Shown: positions 24,562 through 32,902 of the stretch, piece by piece | Numbering within the stretch: position 1 is the first letter of the stretch | How the letters are laid out: each line of letters begins with the position of its first letter | Origin: JAEUIE01 sp046350055 | GTDB lineage: Bacteria > Planctomycetota > Planctomycetia > Gemmatales > HRBIN36 | Direction of reading: 5' to 3' | DNA: 64,000 nucleotides | Assembly: GCA_046350055.1 (NCBI GenBank) | Contig: JAXMBC010000001.1 | Location: 4,898,001 to 4,962,000 of the forward strand | Translations under genes and position numbers: made by a program | The notes under the pieces: model-generated | Seen by the model: only the letters and a program-made list of their open reading frames with translations | What the model was told of the DNA's origin: nothing | Database searches by the model: none

Positions 24562-25328
24562 CTAACCATATCAATCAATCCCCCGTACCTTCGCTCTCGT
24601 TTGCCAAAGGAACGGATGGCCTGGAACAGTTCATCGCGGTCGAAGTCGGGCCAGAGGGTGGGTGTAACGTAGATTTCAGAATAGGAGATCTGCCACAGGA
24701 GGAAGTTGCTGATGCGCATTTCGCCTGCGGTACGAACCAGGAGATCAGGCTCAGGCTGGCCCCGGGTATACAGTGCGTTGCTGAAAGCTGTTTCATCGAT
24801 GGCCGCAGCATCAAGCCGTCCAGCTTTCACTTCCCGGGCCAGATGCTGCACCGCATCCAGGATCTCCACCCGGCTGCCATAGTTGATGGCCAGGCATAGC
24901 GTCATGCCCTGGTTCTTCTCGCTCAGTCGCACGTTGGTGTCGATCTCTGCCAGCACATCAGCAGGCAGAGGCTCTCGCCTGCCTATCGTGGTAAAGCGGA
25001 TATCCTGTTCCAGAATCTCCTCACGTTCACCGATGAGGAACTCCTTGAGCAACGCCATCAGGAATTCTATCTCCGCCTGGGGTCGCTTCCAGTTTTCGGA
25101 ACTGAGGCAATACAGCGTCAGTTGCTCCAGTCCCAGTCGGCAACACTCTTCCACCACCACCCGCACGCTGCCTGCCCCCTGGCGATGGCCGGCGGTACGC
25201 TGTTCATCCCGCTGGCCTGCCCAGCGTCCGTTGCCATCCATAATGATGGCTACGTGCCGGGGCAGTTTGTCAGGGTGCAGCCCGAAGCTGCGAAGTTCAT
25301 CAGGAGAATAACGGGGTTTGCTAGGCAT
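24513..25328 (-). CDS. uppS: Isoprenyl transferase (undecaprenyl diphosphate synthase)
   Basis: It condenses farnesyl diphosphate with IPP to make the C55 lipid carrier for peptidoglycan and glycan synthesis. 271 residues from MPSKPRYSPDE; E. coli UppS has 253. Motifs: HVAIIMDGNGRWA with catalytic Asp31, GHRQGA, YCLSSENWKRP, LVRTAGEMRISNFLLWQISYSEIYVTPTLWPDF. The start lies 4 bases after the purA stop, so the two form an operon. Odd: after the conserved end (RRYGGLIDM) the frame continues into repeat-derived sequence, giving the tail VRSQESEARRTRQQESP, and stops inside a terminator hairpin. Confidence 0.95.
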   Translation of the reverse strand: MPSKPRYSPDELRSFGLHPDKLPRHVAIIMDGNGRWAGQRDEQRTAGHRQGAGSVRVVVEECCRLGLEQLTLYCLSSENWKRPQAEIEFLMALLKEFLIGEREEILEQDIRFTTIGRREPLPADVLAEIDTNVRLSEKNQGMTLCLAINYGSRVEILDAVQHLAREVKAGRLDAAAIDETAFSNALYTRGQPEPDLLVRTAGEMRISNFLLWQISYSEIYVTPTLWPDFDRDELFQAIRSFGKRERRYGGLIDMVRSQESEARRTRQQESP

Positions 25329-25332
25329 CGGC

Positions 25333-26610
25333 TCAGCACATGATGGTTTGATCGCGATCCGGACCGACGGAGACCATCGAGACAGGCAGCCCGACCGCCC
25401 CGCTGATCGCATCCACATAACGACGGGCAGCAGGTGGCAAATCGCTGAGCTTCCTGATCTTGCTGATGTCTTCAGTCCACCCGGGGATCGTGGTGTAGAT
25501 AGGCTTACAACGAGCCAGTACCAGAGCATCGCTGGGGAAACGATCGAGCCGCTGGCCATCCACTTCGTACGCTGTACAAACCTTGACTTCATCCAGTCCG
25601 CTCAGCACATCCAGCAGCATCAGCGAGAGAGAATCGGCATCGCTGAGCGCTGCAGTGTATCGCACAGCAACCGCATCAAACCAGCCACAGCGACGAGGAC
25701 GCCCCGTCACCGTGCCATACTCCCTGCCGACCTTGCGAATCTGCTCACCGATGGCATCGGTCAGCTCTGTCGGGAAGGGGCCACCACCCACGCGGGTGGT
25801 GTAGGCTTTCACCACTCCGATAACATTGGTCAGATGACGGGCCGGCACACCAGCACTCCCAATGCCTGCCGCGGTGCTGCTGGAACTCGTAACGTAGGGG
25901 AATGTCCCATGGTCGAGATCGAGCAGACTGCCTTGGGCTGCTTCAAACAGGATCGTATCCTTGGTCGCGATGGCAATGTGCAGCAGATCGGTGGTGTCGC
26001 AGATATAGGGCTTCAGTTTCTGCCCATGCAGGATGTATTCGTCAGCCAACTGGTTGGCATCAAACTGGGCACTGGACCCCAGTGCAGCCAGGATTTTGTT
26101 CTTCACCGGAACAATGCGGCTGAGGCGTTCGCGAAGCCAGTCAGGCTGGAGCAGTTCGCCGAGACGGATCGCATACGTGCGGCCAGCCTTGTCGGCATAA
26201 CACGGCCCAATGCCACGCCCCGTGGTACCAATGGGCTTGGCAGCCAGCCCCTCGTGGGCTGCTTCTTCAGCCATGTGATAGGGGAAGATGACGTGAGCCC
26301 GGTCGCTCAACTTGAGGTTCTGACCGGAGACTGCAACACCCGCTTTATGCAGGCTCTCCACTTCTTCCATGAACCGGGGGGGATAGACAACGACACCGTT
26401 GGCGATCACAGCAGTACGATCAGGTCGCAGCACGCCAGCAGGCAACAGGGATAGCTTGAAGACCTTGTCCCCATGGACAATGGTGTGGCCTGCATTGGCT
26501 CCACCATTGTAGCGAACGATGATGCGGTGCTTCTCGGCCAGGAGATCGACTATTTTCCCCTTAGCTTCATCGCCCCACTGAAGGCCTACCACGCAAACGA
26601 CGGATGACAT
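25333..26610 (-). CDS. purA: Adenylosuccinate synthetase
   Basis: It joins aspartate to IMP using GTP, the first step from IMP to AMP. 425 residues, the normal length. Motifs: GLQWGDEAKGKIVD (10-23), YNGGANAGHTIV, PIGTTGRGIGPCYADKAGR, FEAAQGSLLDLDHGTFPYVTSSS, TRVGGGPFPTE and GRPRRCGWFD. The phosphate loop has Ala16 where most PurA have Gly (GDEGKGK); the catalytic Asp14 and His are kept. ATG 26610 is the true start by homology; the codons upstream come from a heptanucleotide array that occupies the 5' leader, so there is no normal Shine-Dalgarno site. Confidence 0.95.
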   Translation of the reverse strand: MSSVVCVVGLQWGDEAKGKIVDLLAEKHRIIVRYNGGANAGHTIVHGDKVFKLSLLPAGVLRPDRTAVIANGVVVYPPRFMEEVESLHKAGVAVSGQNLKLSDRAHVIFPYHMAEEAAHEGLAAKPIGTTGRGIGPCYADKAGRTYAIRLGELLQPDWLRERLSRIVPVKNKILAALGSSAQFDANQLADEYILHGQKLKPYICDTTDLLHIAIATKDTILFEAAQGSLLDLDHGTFPYVTSSSSTAAGIGSAGVPARHLTNVIGVVKAYTTRVGGGPFPTELTDAIGEQIRKVGREYGTVTGRPRRCGWFDAVAVRYTAALSDADSLSLMLLDVLSGLDEVKVCTAYEVDGQRLDRFPSDALVLARCKPIYTTIPGWTEDISKIRKLSDLPPAARRYVDAISGAVGLPVSMVSVGPDRDQTIMC

Positions 26611-26972
26611 CAAGTAAGTCCTAAATGCTGAATCAAGTCCTGAGTCCTGAGTGCTGAGTCCTGAGAGAGACGACTCTTGCAATCATAGTGTGACTCCGCC
26701 AGCAAGCATTCTATGAGCTTGGGTCTGAATTGCCGAAGTCTTGTCCATGCTGGACTATGGACCAGGCACCTAAGAATTGACCGTTGCCTCCAGGACTAAA
26801 AATGCCTGTTGTATCGCCCTGCTGAGCGACTCCTTTGCGACTTCAGAGTCCCTATGCCTTGACCCTGACACTCAAGACGGGTATGGTCGATGGTAAGTTG
26901 GAATAGTGTTCCTGCAGGCAGGCGATTCACACTGTACCGGTTATACGGGTCAGGACAACGGGAGTGAGCATC
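26611..26972. other. 362-base divergent intergenic region
   Basis: No gene seen. It holds the heptanucleotide array at 26621-26667 next to purA. The rest has no clear promoter or hairpin. The last bases carry GGGAG 8 bases before ATG 26973. Confidence 0.6.
26621..26667. repeat. Heptanucleotide tandem array, locus 5 (purA leader)
   Basis: CTAAATG, CTGAATC, a short break, then CTGAGTC, CTGAGTG, CTGAGTC, CTGAGAG. The array starts about 10 bases upstream of the purA start codon. No inverted partner is seen here. Confidence 0.75.
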
Positions 26973-27728
26973 ATGAAGCGATTCTGGGCATTAATGGCTC
27001 TGCTAGGCACAACTGCGACGCTGGCCCTGGCCCAGGAACCTCCCGCCAAGTCTGGCAATACACCTCCCATCGGTGTCGGTTTCAATGAACGGGTCGTGGA
27101 GAAACTGGCCAGCCCCGAAGATCGCGAAGCCAACATCTGGATGCTCGATTTCCACTTCAAGGATCCTCGTATCCTGAAGACCACAGTCCCCGGCAAGGGT
27201 GAACAGATTACCTGGTACCTCTGGTATCAGCTGAGCAATGCCACCGGTGAACCACGCCAGTTCAATCCTCGTTTCGTCTGGCTCAGCCACGATGAAAACA
27301 CCGTCCATCACGATCAGGTCCTGCATACCGTGCAGAAGGAAGTCCAGAAAAAGGAAGACGAGCAGAACATCCTCGACATCAAGAATTCCTGGACCATCAC
27401 CAAGGAACCGATCCCCATCAGCAAGGAGTTCGATGCCAATGGCAACCGCATCGCCTTCCCGCTGCGGATCACGGGTGTAGCCACCTGGAATGACATCAAC
27501 CCCAAGTCGACTCAGTTCAGCATCCTGGTCTTCGGCTTATCCAATGGCTTCACCAAGGTGGATGGCCCCGATGGCAAGGAAATCGTCCGCGTCAAGACGC
27601 TGCAGCTCAACTTCAAGCGTGTGGGCGACGACGACAACTTGAAAGGCGAGCAGGTCAAGTTCATGGGATACAAGTGGATCTACGCCACGACTCCCGAACC
27701 CCTGCCCGCCCTGGACCAGAAGAAATAA
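26973..27728 (+). CDS. Secreted protein of unknown function
   Basis: 251 residues with a signal peptide (MKRFWALMALLGTTATLALAQ). The mature part contains WMLDFHFKDPRILKTTVPG, GEQITWYLWYQLSNATGEPRQF, a charged helix VQKEVQKKEDEQNIL and a beta-rich end with FSILVFGLSNGFTKVDGPDG. I do not recognise a named family; it looks like a planctomycete periplasmic beta-sandwich protein. ATG 26973 is chosen (GGGAG 8 bases upstream) over an in-frame GTG 9 bases earlier. It ends at a strong bidirectional terminator. Confidence 0.8.
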   Translation: MKRFWALMALLGTTATLALAQEPPAKSGNTPPIGVGFNERVVEKLASPEDREANIWMLDFHFKDPRILKTTVPGKGEQITWYLWYQLSNATGEPRQFNPRFVWLSHDENTVHHDQVLHTVQKEVQKKEDEQNILDIKNSWTITKEPIPISKEFDANGNRIAFPLRITGVATWNDINPKSTQFSILVFGLSNGFTKVDGPDGKEIVRVKTLQLNFKRVGDDDNLKGEQVKFMGYKWIYATTPEPLPALDQKK

Positions 27729-27746
27729 TCGAACTACCATCAAACG

Positions 27747-27777
27747 AACAACCCCCGGCAAAGCACCGGGGGTTGTT
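27747..27777. terminator. Bidirectional rho-independent terminator
   Basis: AACAACCCCCGG-CAAAGCA-CCGGGGGTTGTT is a perfect 12-bp stem between two convergent genes (ends 27728 and 27795). The stem ends in TTGTT on the plus side and its complement on the minus side, which serves both genes. Confidence 0.85.
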
Positions 27778-27794
27778 GCTTGTATCGAGCTGAA

Positions 27795-28112
27795 TTACTG
27801 ACCCATCGGAGCCATGGGAACTGGAGCGGAAGGCACCGTGTTCATGGGTTGAGGAGCAACGGGAGCCGCGCTGGGCTGAACGTTGCGGGTGGGGTAGCGA
27901 TACTGATCCGGGTTCGCTTCCGCCATCGCCTTCTGCATCGAAGCCAGCTCATTGGTGTGCTTGTACAGCGGAGCAGGCTGGATGTAATCGGGTTTGTCTT
28001 TCAGATAATCGGGAGAAGGCAGGGTCATGCCGCCTACCCAGGTCTGGCAGCCGATGCCACTTAACAGGCAACCGACGAAGCTCAGGGTCACCACTGTTCG
28101 TCGCATACTCAT
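27795..28112 (-). CDS. Small lipoprotein, planctomycete-type
   Basis: 105 residues from MSMRRTVVTLSF. The signal peptide ends in a lipobox (LLSGIGC), so the mature protein should begin CQTWVGGMTLPSPDYL. The motif GGMTLPSPDYLKDKPDYIQP recurs, as I recall, in small planctomycete lipoproteins of unknown function. The C-terminal half is Pro/Ala-rich and disordered. Start choice is between 28112 and 28106; AGGG lies just upstream of both. It shares a terminator with the convergent gene. Confidence 0.75.
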   Translation of the reverse strand: MSMRRTVVTLSFVGCLLSGIGCQTWVGGMTLPSPDYLKDKPDYIQPAPLYKHTNELASMQKAMAEANPDQYRYPTRNVQPSAAPVAPQPMNTVPSAPVPMAPMGQ

Positions 28113-28302
28113 CCCTGATTCCCCCACAATGGCACTCATGGGCTTGCCCCCCAAGGCTCGCCGCTGAGCATCTACTCCAGTTCTCTATCGGCTGGGGCTT
28201 TGGGATGCCTTCAACGAATTTAGCGAATCTCCCCAGGAGACGGGGTGTATTGCCCGCGATCTTTGCTATGATGTGGCGACCGGGTAAGATAGGAAACTCT
28301 GT

Positions 28303-29061
28303 ATGAAGGCGGGGACGTGGATGGAGCAGCTCAGGAAGTGGCTACCCCAGACCCAGGCGGCACGGCTTAGTCAGCCCAAAACTCATCAATTGATTTACCA
28401 TTGGAACACCGAGGGCAAGAAGCCTCTGCCTCGGCGCCGGGTGGCACCGAAACGGCCTCTACCCGCACCGACCATGCTCGGCCTTTCGCCGGTGCCGTTT
28501 GATTTCACCGCCCACATGCGGGCCCTGTGCCAGGACATCATCAATCGCACGCCTCACCTTGCCCATATTGATCTGAGTCGGGTGCTGCTCACCGTCACCC
28601 GGGCCCGCACTCGCCGTCCCTACGGTTTGCAGGCCAAGGTGACTCCGCTTCGCTTCAAGCACGGCAAACTCACCCAGAAACGGCGTGGCTGGATGTACCA
28701 GGTGCAGCAGTATTACGTCAACAACGTGGAGATGCTCTACCTGCTGTCGTTCTGTCTGCCCCGCTTCATGGACCTGACGTTCGGTGAGAAGATGGTGACC
28801 ATCGTTCATGAGCTCTTCCACATGGGGCCTGAGTTCGATGGCGACCTCCGCCGCCATGCCGGACGGTATTATCAGCATTCCCACAGCAAGAAGAAGTACG
28901 ACCAGTTGATGCAGCAGTATGTGGAAGCCTACTGGAACACCGAACCTGACCCGAGCCTTTCCCACTTCCTGAACTACGGTTTCGAAGAACTCCACGAACG
29001 CCACGGTGGCATCCTCGGTATCATGGTCCCGGTACCAAAGCTGGTGCCTTTGCTGGGTTAA
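28303..29061 (+). CDS. Putative zinc metallopeptidase (HELFH)
   Basis: 252 residues with no signal peptide. Residues 169-173 read HELFH, a HExxH zinc site, in MVTIVHELFHMGPEFDGDLRRHAGRYYQHS. Glu177, Asp179 or His185 may give further ligands. The N-terminal third is basic and Pro-rich. This matches the putative-metallopeptidase domain class found in phages and planctomycetes; the substrate is unknown. ATG 28303 has AGGAA about 7 bases upstream. The next two genes run in the same direction. Confidence 0.75.
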   Translation: MKAGTWMEQLRKWLPQTQAARLSQPKTHQLIYHWNTEGKKPLPRRRVAPKRPLPAPTMLGLSPVPFDFTAHMRALCQDIINRTPHLAHIDLSRVLLTVTRARTRRPYGLQAKVTPLRFKHGKLTQKRRGWMYQVQQYYVNNVEMLYLLSFCLPRFMDLTFGEKMVTIVHELFHMGPEFDGDLRRHAGRYYQHSHSKKKYDQLMQQYVEAYWNTEPDPSLSHFLNYGFEELHERHGGILGIMVPVPKLVPLLG

Positions 29062-29082
29062 TTTAAGTTGAAAGGACTAACT

Positions 29083-29583
29083 ATGGCAAAGTGTGAAATC
29101 AACTACCGTCTGGCGGAATCGGAGAGCATACCCGCGGTGTGCGCTCAATGCGGTGAACCAGCAACAACGCAGCGCCGGCGAGAGTTTACCTGGTACCCGT
29201 CCTGGATAGTAGTCCTTATTATTTTTGGGCTGTTCCCCTTCCTCATCGCTGCGTTGGTCAGTACCAAGCGCATGAAGCTCAGGGTTCCGTTTTGCGAGCA
29301 ACATCGTCGCCACTTCAGTATGCGGAGTATGACAGTGGGCTTGGGCCTACTGGGGCTCATCGTCCTGCTTATCCTGATCATCGTGGTGATACCGGATGGT
29401 AGCGAACTGAAAACCATCGCCGGTGCAACGCTCGGCATTCTGTTTATCGCCTGGTTCGTGGCCATCGCCTGGCAAGGCCAAACCGTTATCCGCGCCACCG
29501 AGATCACCGCCCGTGACATGATACTCGTTAATGTGCACGAGTCCTACGCGAAGGAGATCAGGCAGATGCAGCAGGTAGCATAA
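29083..29583 (+). CDS. Membrane protein with N-terminal zinc-ribbon-like CxxC
   Basis: 166 residues. The N-terminus reads ESIPAVCAQCGEPATTQRRREF, a treble-clef-like CxxC, with a further Cys/His group after the first TM (VPFCEQHRRHF). Three TM segments follow (WIVVLIIFGLFPFLIAALV, LGLLGLIVLLILIIVVI and TLGILFIAWFVAIAW). No family is recognised. ATG 29083 has AAGGA 7 bases upstream; the open frame from TTG 29068 is less likely. It lies 21 bases after the metallopeptidase gene. Confidence 0.75.
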   Translation: MAKCEINYRLAESESIPAVCAQCGEPATTQRRREFTWYPSWIVVLIIFGLFPFLIAALVSTKRMKLRVPFCEQHRRHFSMRSMTVGLGLLGLIVLLILIIVVIPDGSELKTIAGATLGILFIAWFVAIAWQGQTVIRATEITARDMILVNVHESYAKEIRQMQQVA

Positions 29584-29641
29584 GTGGAAACAGTCGATAT
29601 GACCGGCCTCTTGCAACGCTTTCACACAAAAGTGATTCGCC

Positions 29642-30235
29642 ATGAAGATCCTCATCGACGGCTACAACTTGCTCTTCAGCCTTGGCATGGTGCCCAGCAC
29701 CGTGCGTGAAGGCGATCTGCAACGAGCCAGACAATCGCTGTTGCAGATGCTCGTCGATGGTCTGGGCGATAAACGTAAAAACTGCACCGTCGTCTTCGAT
29801 GCCACCAAAGCACCGTCACGCGCCCCCGGCGACATGTTCTACCATGGCATCGATGTCCGCTTCACCAAACGGCGCGAAGAGGCGGATGATATGATTGCCT
29901 ACCTCATCACTCAGTGCACCACGCCCAAGCTGCTCACCGTCATCTCGTCGGATCATCGTCTAGTCGAAGCCACCACACGCAAACGCGCCACGGTGGTGAA
30001 AGCCGATGACTTCCTCGATTGGCTGGAGAGACAGAAACCCGGCTACACGCCCCCCAGCACCCAGCCGACCGTCAGTGCAGAAGAACGGAAAAAGTGGCTC
30101 GACACCTTCGCCGGTATTGATCAGGAACTCGCCAACGCCCAAGCCTTTCCAGAAGAGAACTGGACGAAGGGAATGCAAATTGACGAGAATGACCTGGAAG
30201 ATGTACGCAAACGGCACAGGATGAAACCCAAGTAG
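29642..30235 (+). CDS. NYN domain protein (YacP-like PIN-fold RNase)
   Basis: 197 residues. KILIDGYNLLFSL carries the first acidic residue, NCTVVFDATKAPS and RFTKRREEADDMIAYLI the next ones, and TVISSDHRLVEATTRKRA the last. These are the NYN/PIN-like nuclease positions. YacP/Rae1 cleaves mRNA on the ribosome in Bacillus; the same role here is only an inference. The C-terminal 60 residues are a charged extension. No strong ribosome site precedes ATG 29642. Confidence 0.85.
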   Translation: MKILIDGYNLLFSLGMVPSTVREGDLQRARQSLLQMLVDGLGDKRKNCTVVFDATKAPSRAPGDMFYHGIDVRFTKRREEADDMIAYLITQCTTPKLLTVISSDHRLVEATTRKRATVVKADDFLDWLERQKPGYTPPSTQPTVSAEERKKWLDTFAGIDQELANAQAFPEENWTKGMQIDENDLEDVRKRHRMKPK

Positions 30236-30244
30236 ATGCCACGT

Positions 30245-31477
30245 CTACTTGATTGCATAACACCAGATCTTCGCCTGATCCCGCAGGTACAGCCTGCCAT
30301 TGCTGATCACCGGATACACCCATGTGGGCTGCCCACTTAACTCCGGTAGCTTGAATCGGCTGACTTCCTGATAGCCCGTCGGCACCGCTTTCACCAGGCC
30401 CATGATGCCATTCTCGCTGAGCACATACAGCATGCCATCGGCATAGGTCACCGACCCTTTGCCCACGCTGCGGTCCTTCCACTTAATCTTACCGGTGGCC
30501 CATTCCATACACACCAGGATGCTGCTGTCGAACCCATACACATGGTCGTCCACCAGCACATAGCCACCGTGATGGCTCTTGAAGTTCTTGTGGAAATACT
30601 CCTCCTTAGCGGTGCCGTCGGGCTTGAGATCGAGCAGAGCACAACCAGTTCCGTAGTCGGAACTGAATAGAATCTTGCCATTGGCATAGACAGGCGAGGA
30701 ACAGTTGGCGGTGCCGTTGGCCATCTGGTCGTAACGCCAGAGGAATTTGCCATCAGCTGCATTCACGCCAATGCCCCCTTTGCTGGTAAAGGTGACGATC
30801 TGCTGCTGTCCTCCGACAGTAATTGCCTGAGGCGATGCATACCCTGCTTGCTCCGCCCCGGTCTGGTTCGGGTCGCGGGCTCGCCAGAGGGTGCGACCAC
30901 TGGTTTTGTCCAGCGCCACCAGGGTGCCACCTGTTCCACCAGGAGTAACGATCAGCTTGTCGTTGAGCACCAGGGGAGATTCGCTGATGCCCCAACCGAT
31001 GTTCTCGCCACCAAACTCCTCCAGAATGTTCAGCTTCCAGCGCTCGCTTCCCTCGGCCTGGGTCAGGCAGTGGAGTTCGCCGTTGGCCCCCAGAGCGTAG
31101 AGGACTTCACCATCCAGCGTGGGCGTACAGCGTGGGCCATTGCCAAAGCTGTTCATGAACTCTTTGCCGATCTTCTGCTTCCAGAGCTGCTTGCCCTCGG
31201 CCAGCGAATAACAGAAGACATACTGACCATCCTTGAGCTGCCCCATCGTGAAGAGTCTGTCTTTGCTGATGGACATGCCCGCGAGTGCTTCGCCAGCGTC
31301 AGAGATAGTCCACAACAAAGTAGGCCCTGCTTCAGGCCATCGTGCCAGCAGTCCCTTCTCGACTGATTTACCATCCCGTGCAGGCCCCCGGAAGCTGGGC
31401 CACTCCTCTGCCTGTAGAACCGCACCAGCGAAAATGACGCTAGACAGCCAGATGAGGATCGCCTGATAACGGACCAT
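30245..31477 (-). CDS. Secreted PQQ-like beta-propeller protein
   Basis: 410 residues with a signal peptide (LIWLSSVIFAGAVLQAEE) and the planctomycete propeller entry EEWPSFRGPARDGKSVEKGLL. Blades: CYSLAEGKQLWKQKI, CLTQAEGSERWKLNI, ALDKTSGRTLWRARD, VNAADGKFLWRYD, CMEWATGKIKWKDRS. No catalytic residues of quinoprotein dehydrogenases are identified. AGGTGG lies about 5 bases before the ATG. It is divergent from a second propeller gene with only 65 bases between starts and is probably co-regulated with it. Confidence 0.9.
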   Translation of the reverse strand: MVRYQAILIWLSSVIFAGAVLQAEEWPSFRGPARDGKSVEKGLLARWPEAGPTLLWTISDAGEALAGMSISKDRLFTMGQLKDGQYVFCYSLAEGKQLWKQKIGKEFMNSFGNGPRCTPTLDGEVLYALGANGELHCLTQAEGSERWKLNILEEFGGENIGWGISESPLVLNDKLIVTPGGTGGTLVALDKTSGRTLWRARDPNQTGAEQAGYASPQAITVGGQQQIVTFTSKGGIGVNAADGKFLWRYDQMANGTANCSSPVYANGKILFSSDYGTGCALLDLKPDGTAKEEYFHKNFKSHHGGYVLVDDHVYGFDSSILVCMEWATGKIKWKDRSVGKGSVTYADGMLYVLSENGIMGLVKAVPTGYQEVSRFKLPELSGQPTWVYPVISNGRLYLRDQAKIWCYAIK

Positions 31478-31542
31478 GTGCCACCTGCCTTGGTGATGTG
31501 GAAACCATCTCCTATATGATAGGGAGGTGCATTGCTCTCATT

Positions 31543-32841
31543 ATGGAGTCGATCGTGAGAACCTGTCTTGCTGTATCGATGTTGTTCGTATGTGTCGCTG
31601 GATCGATTGCCCAGGAACAATATCAGTGGCCTCAGTGGCAAGGCCCTACACGCGATTCCATCTGCCCGGAGAAAGGCTTGCTGACAAAGTGGCCGGCCGA
31701 CGGTCCGAAACTGCTGTATCAGCAGAAGGGCTTCGGCGATGGTTATAGCACCCCAGTCATTCAAAACGGCATCATCTACGGCATGAGCTGGCGGGGCGAA
31801 AAAGGGTCCATGGTCGATGGCATCTGGGCCTTCGACGAAGCCAGCAAGAAGGAACTCTGGTTCACCCCCATCGGCAAGGCTGATGAGAAAGTCAGTTATA
31901 ACCACGGCCCCCGCTCCTCACCGACGATCGCCGGCGACAAGATCTATGGCCTGACCGCTGGCGGTGACCTGGGTTGCCTGGAACTCAGCACCGGGAAGGT
32001 GCTCTGGAAGTCAAGCTTCAAGACGCAGCTCGAAGGCAAGATGATGTCGATCTGGGGCTACAGCGAATCCGTACTCGTGGACGGTGACAAGGTCATTGCC
32101 ACTCCCGGTGGTGATCAGAATAGCATCGTGGCATTCAACAAGGATACCGGTTCCATCCTCTGGCGTTCCGCCATCAAGAATGGCGGCGGTGCAGGCTATG
32201 CCAGCCCCGTCATCATGACCGTCGCCGGGCAGAAGATGTATGTCTGCTGGCTGAAGAATTGTGTCGTGGCTGTCGGGGCTAATACTGGTACCGAGATCTG
32301 GCGAAATAGCAAGGTCGCTGGCCAGGTGGCCAACATCCCCACACCTATTGTGATGGGAGACAAGATCTACTGCACAACAGGGTATACCGGCAGCAATGGC
32401 GGCAGCGTCTTGCTTCAAGTAAGCAAGACAGGCAACAACCAGTTTACCGCCAGGGAAGTCTGGTACCTGGATGCCCGTAGCTTCATGAACCACCACGGCG
32501 GCGTTGTTCTGGTGGACGGCCATCTCTATGGTGGCCACGGCCAGAATGATGGCCAGATCACTTGCGTGGATGTCGCCAGTGGCAAGATCAAGTACAAGCA
32601 GCGAGGTGTGGGCCAAAAGTCCGCTGCTATTGGCTATGCCGATGGCCATCTTTACTACCGCTACGAGGACAGTGTGATGGCCCTTGTGAAAGCCAATCCC
32701 GACAAGGTCGAAGTGGTCAGTAAGTTCAAACTACCTTATGAGAGCGGCAAACCCAGCTGGCCTCACCCGGTCATCTGCAACGGCAAACTCTACATCCGCG
32801 ATATGGATGTGCTAATGGTCTTTGATGTGAAGGGCAATTAA
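31543..32841 (+). CDS. Secreted PQQ-like beta-propeller protein
   Basis: 432 residues from MESIVRTCLAVSML, with signal peptide cleavage near GSIAQEQ. The entry motif YQWPQWQGPTRDSICPEKGLL is followed by blades AFDEASKKELWFTP, CLELSTGKVLWKSS, AFNKDTGSILWRSA, AVGANTGTEIWRNS and CVDVASGKIKYKQR. It is a paralogue of the divergent neighbour in the same fold. The frame is open from GTG 31498, but the signal peptide argues for 31543; a GGGAGGTG lies 13 bases upstream, which is long. The periplasmic function is unknown. Confidence 0.9.
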   Translation: MESIVRTCLAVSMLFVCVAGSIAQEQYQWPQWQGPTRDSICPEKGLLTKWPADGPKLLYQQKGFGDGYSTPVIQNGIIYGMSWRGEKGSMVDGIWAFDEASKKELWFTPIGKADEKVSYNHGPRSSPTIAGDKIYGLTAGGDLGCLELSTGKVLWKSSFKTQLEGKMMSIWGYSESVLVDGDKVIATPGGDQNSIVAFNKDTGSILWRSAIKNGGGAGYASPVIMTVAGQKMYVCWLKNCVVAVGANTGTEIWRNSKVAGQVANIPTPIVMGDKIYCTTGYTGSNGGSVLLQVSKTGNNQFTAREVWYLDARSFMNHHGGVVLVDGHLYGGHGQNDGQITCVDVASGKIKYKQRGVGQKSAAIGYADGHLYYRYEDSVMALVKANPDKVEVVSKFKLPYESGKPSWPHPVICNGKLYIRDMDVLMVFDVKGN

Positions 32842-32856
32842 ACGCGATTGAGAGAG

Positions 32857-32883
32857 AGAGCCGCGCACGAAGTGCGCGGCTCT
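32857..32883. terminator. Hairpin terminator between convergent genes
   Basis: A 12-bp perfect stem, AGAGCCGCGCAC-GAA-GTGCGCGGCTCT, between the propeller gene and the convergent oxidoreductase gene. No T-run follows. Related, less perfect text is at about 15888-15912 and 51036-51067. Confidence 0.6.
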
Positions 32884-32902
32884 GATCACCATCCTACTGC
32901 AA

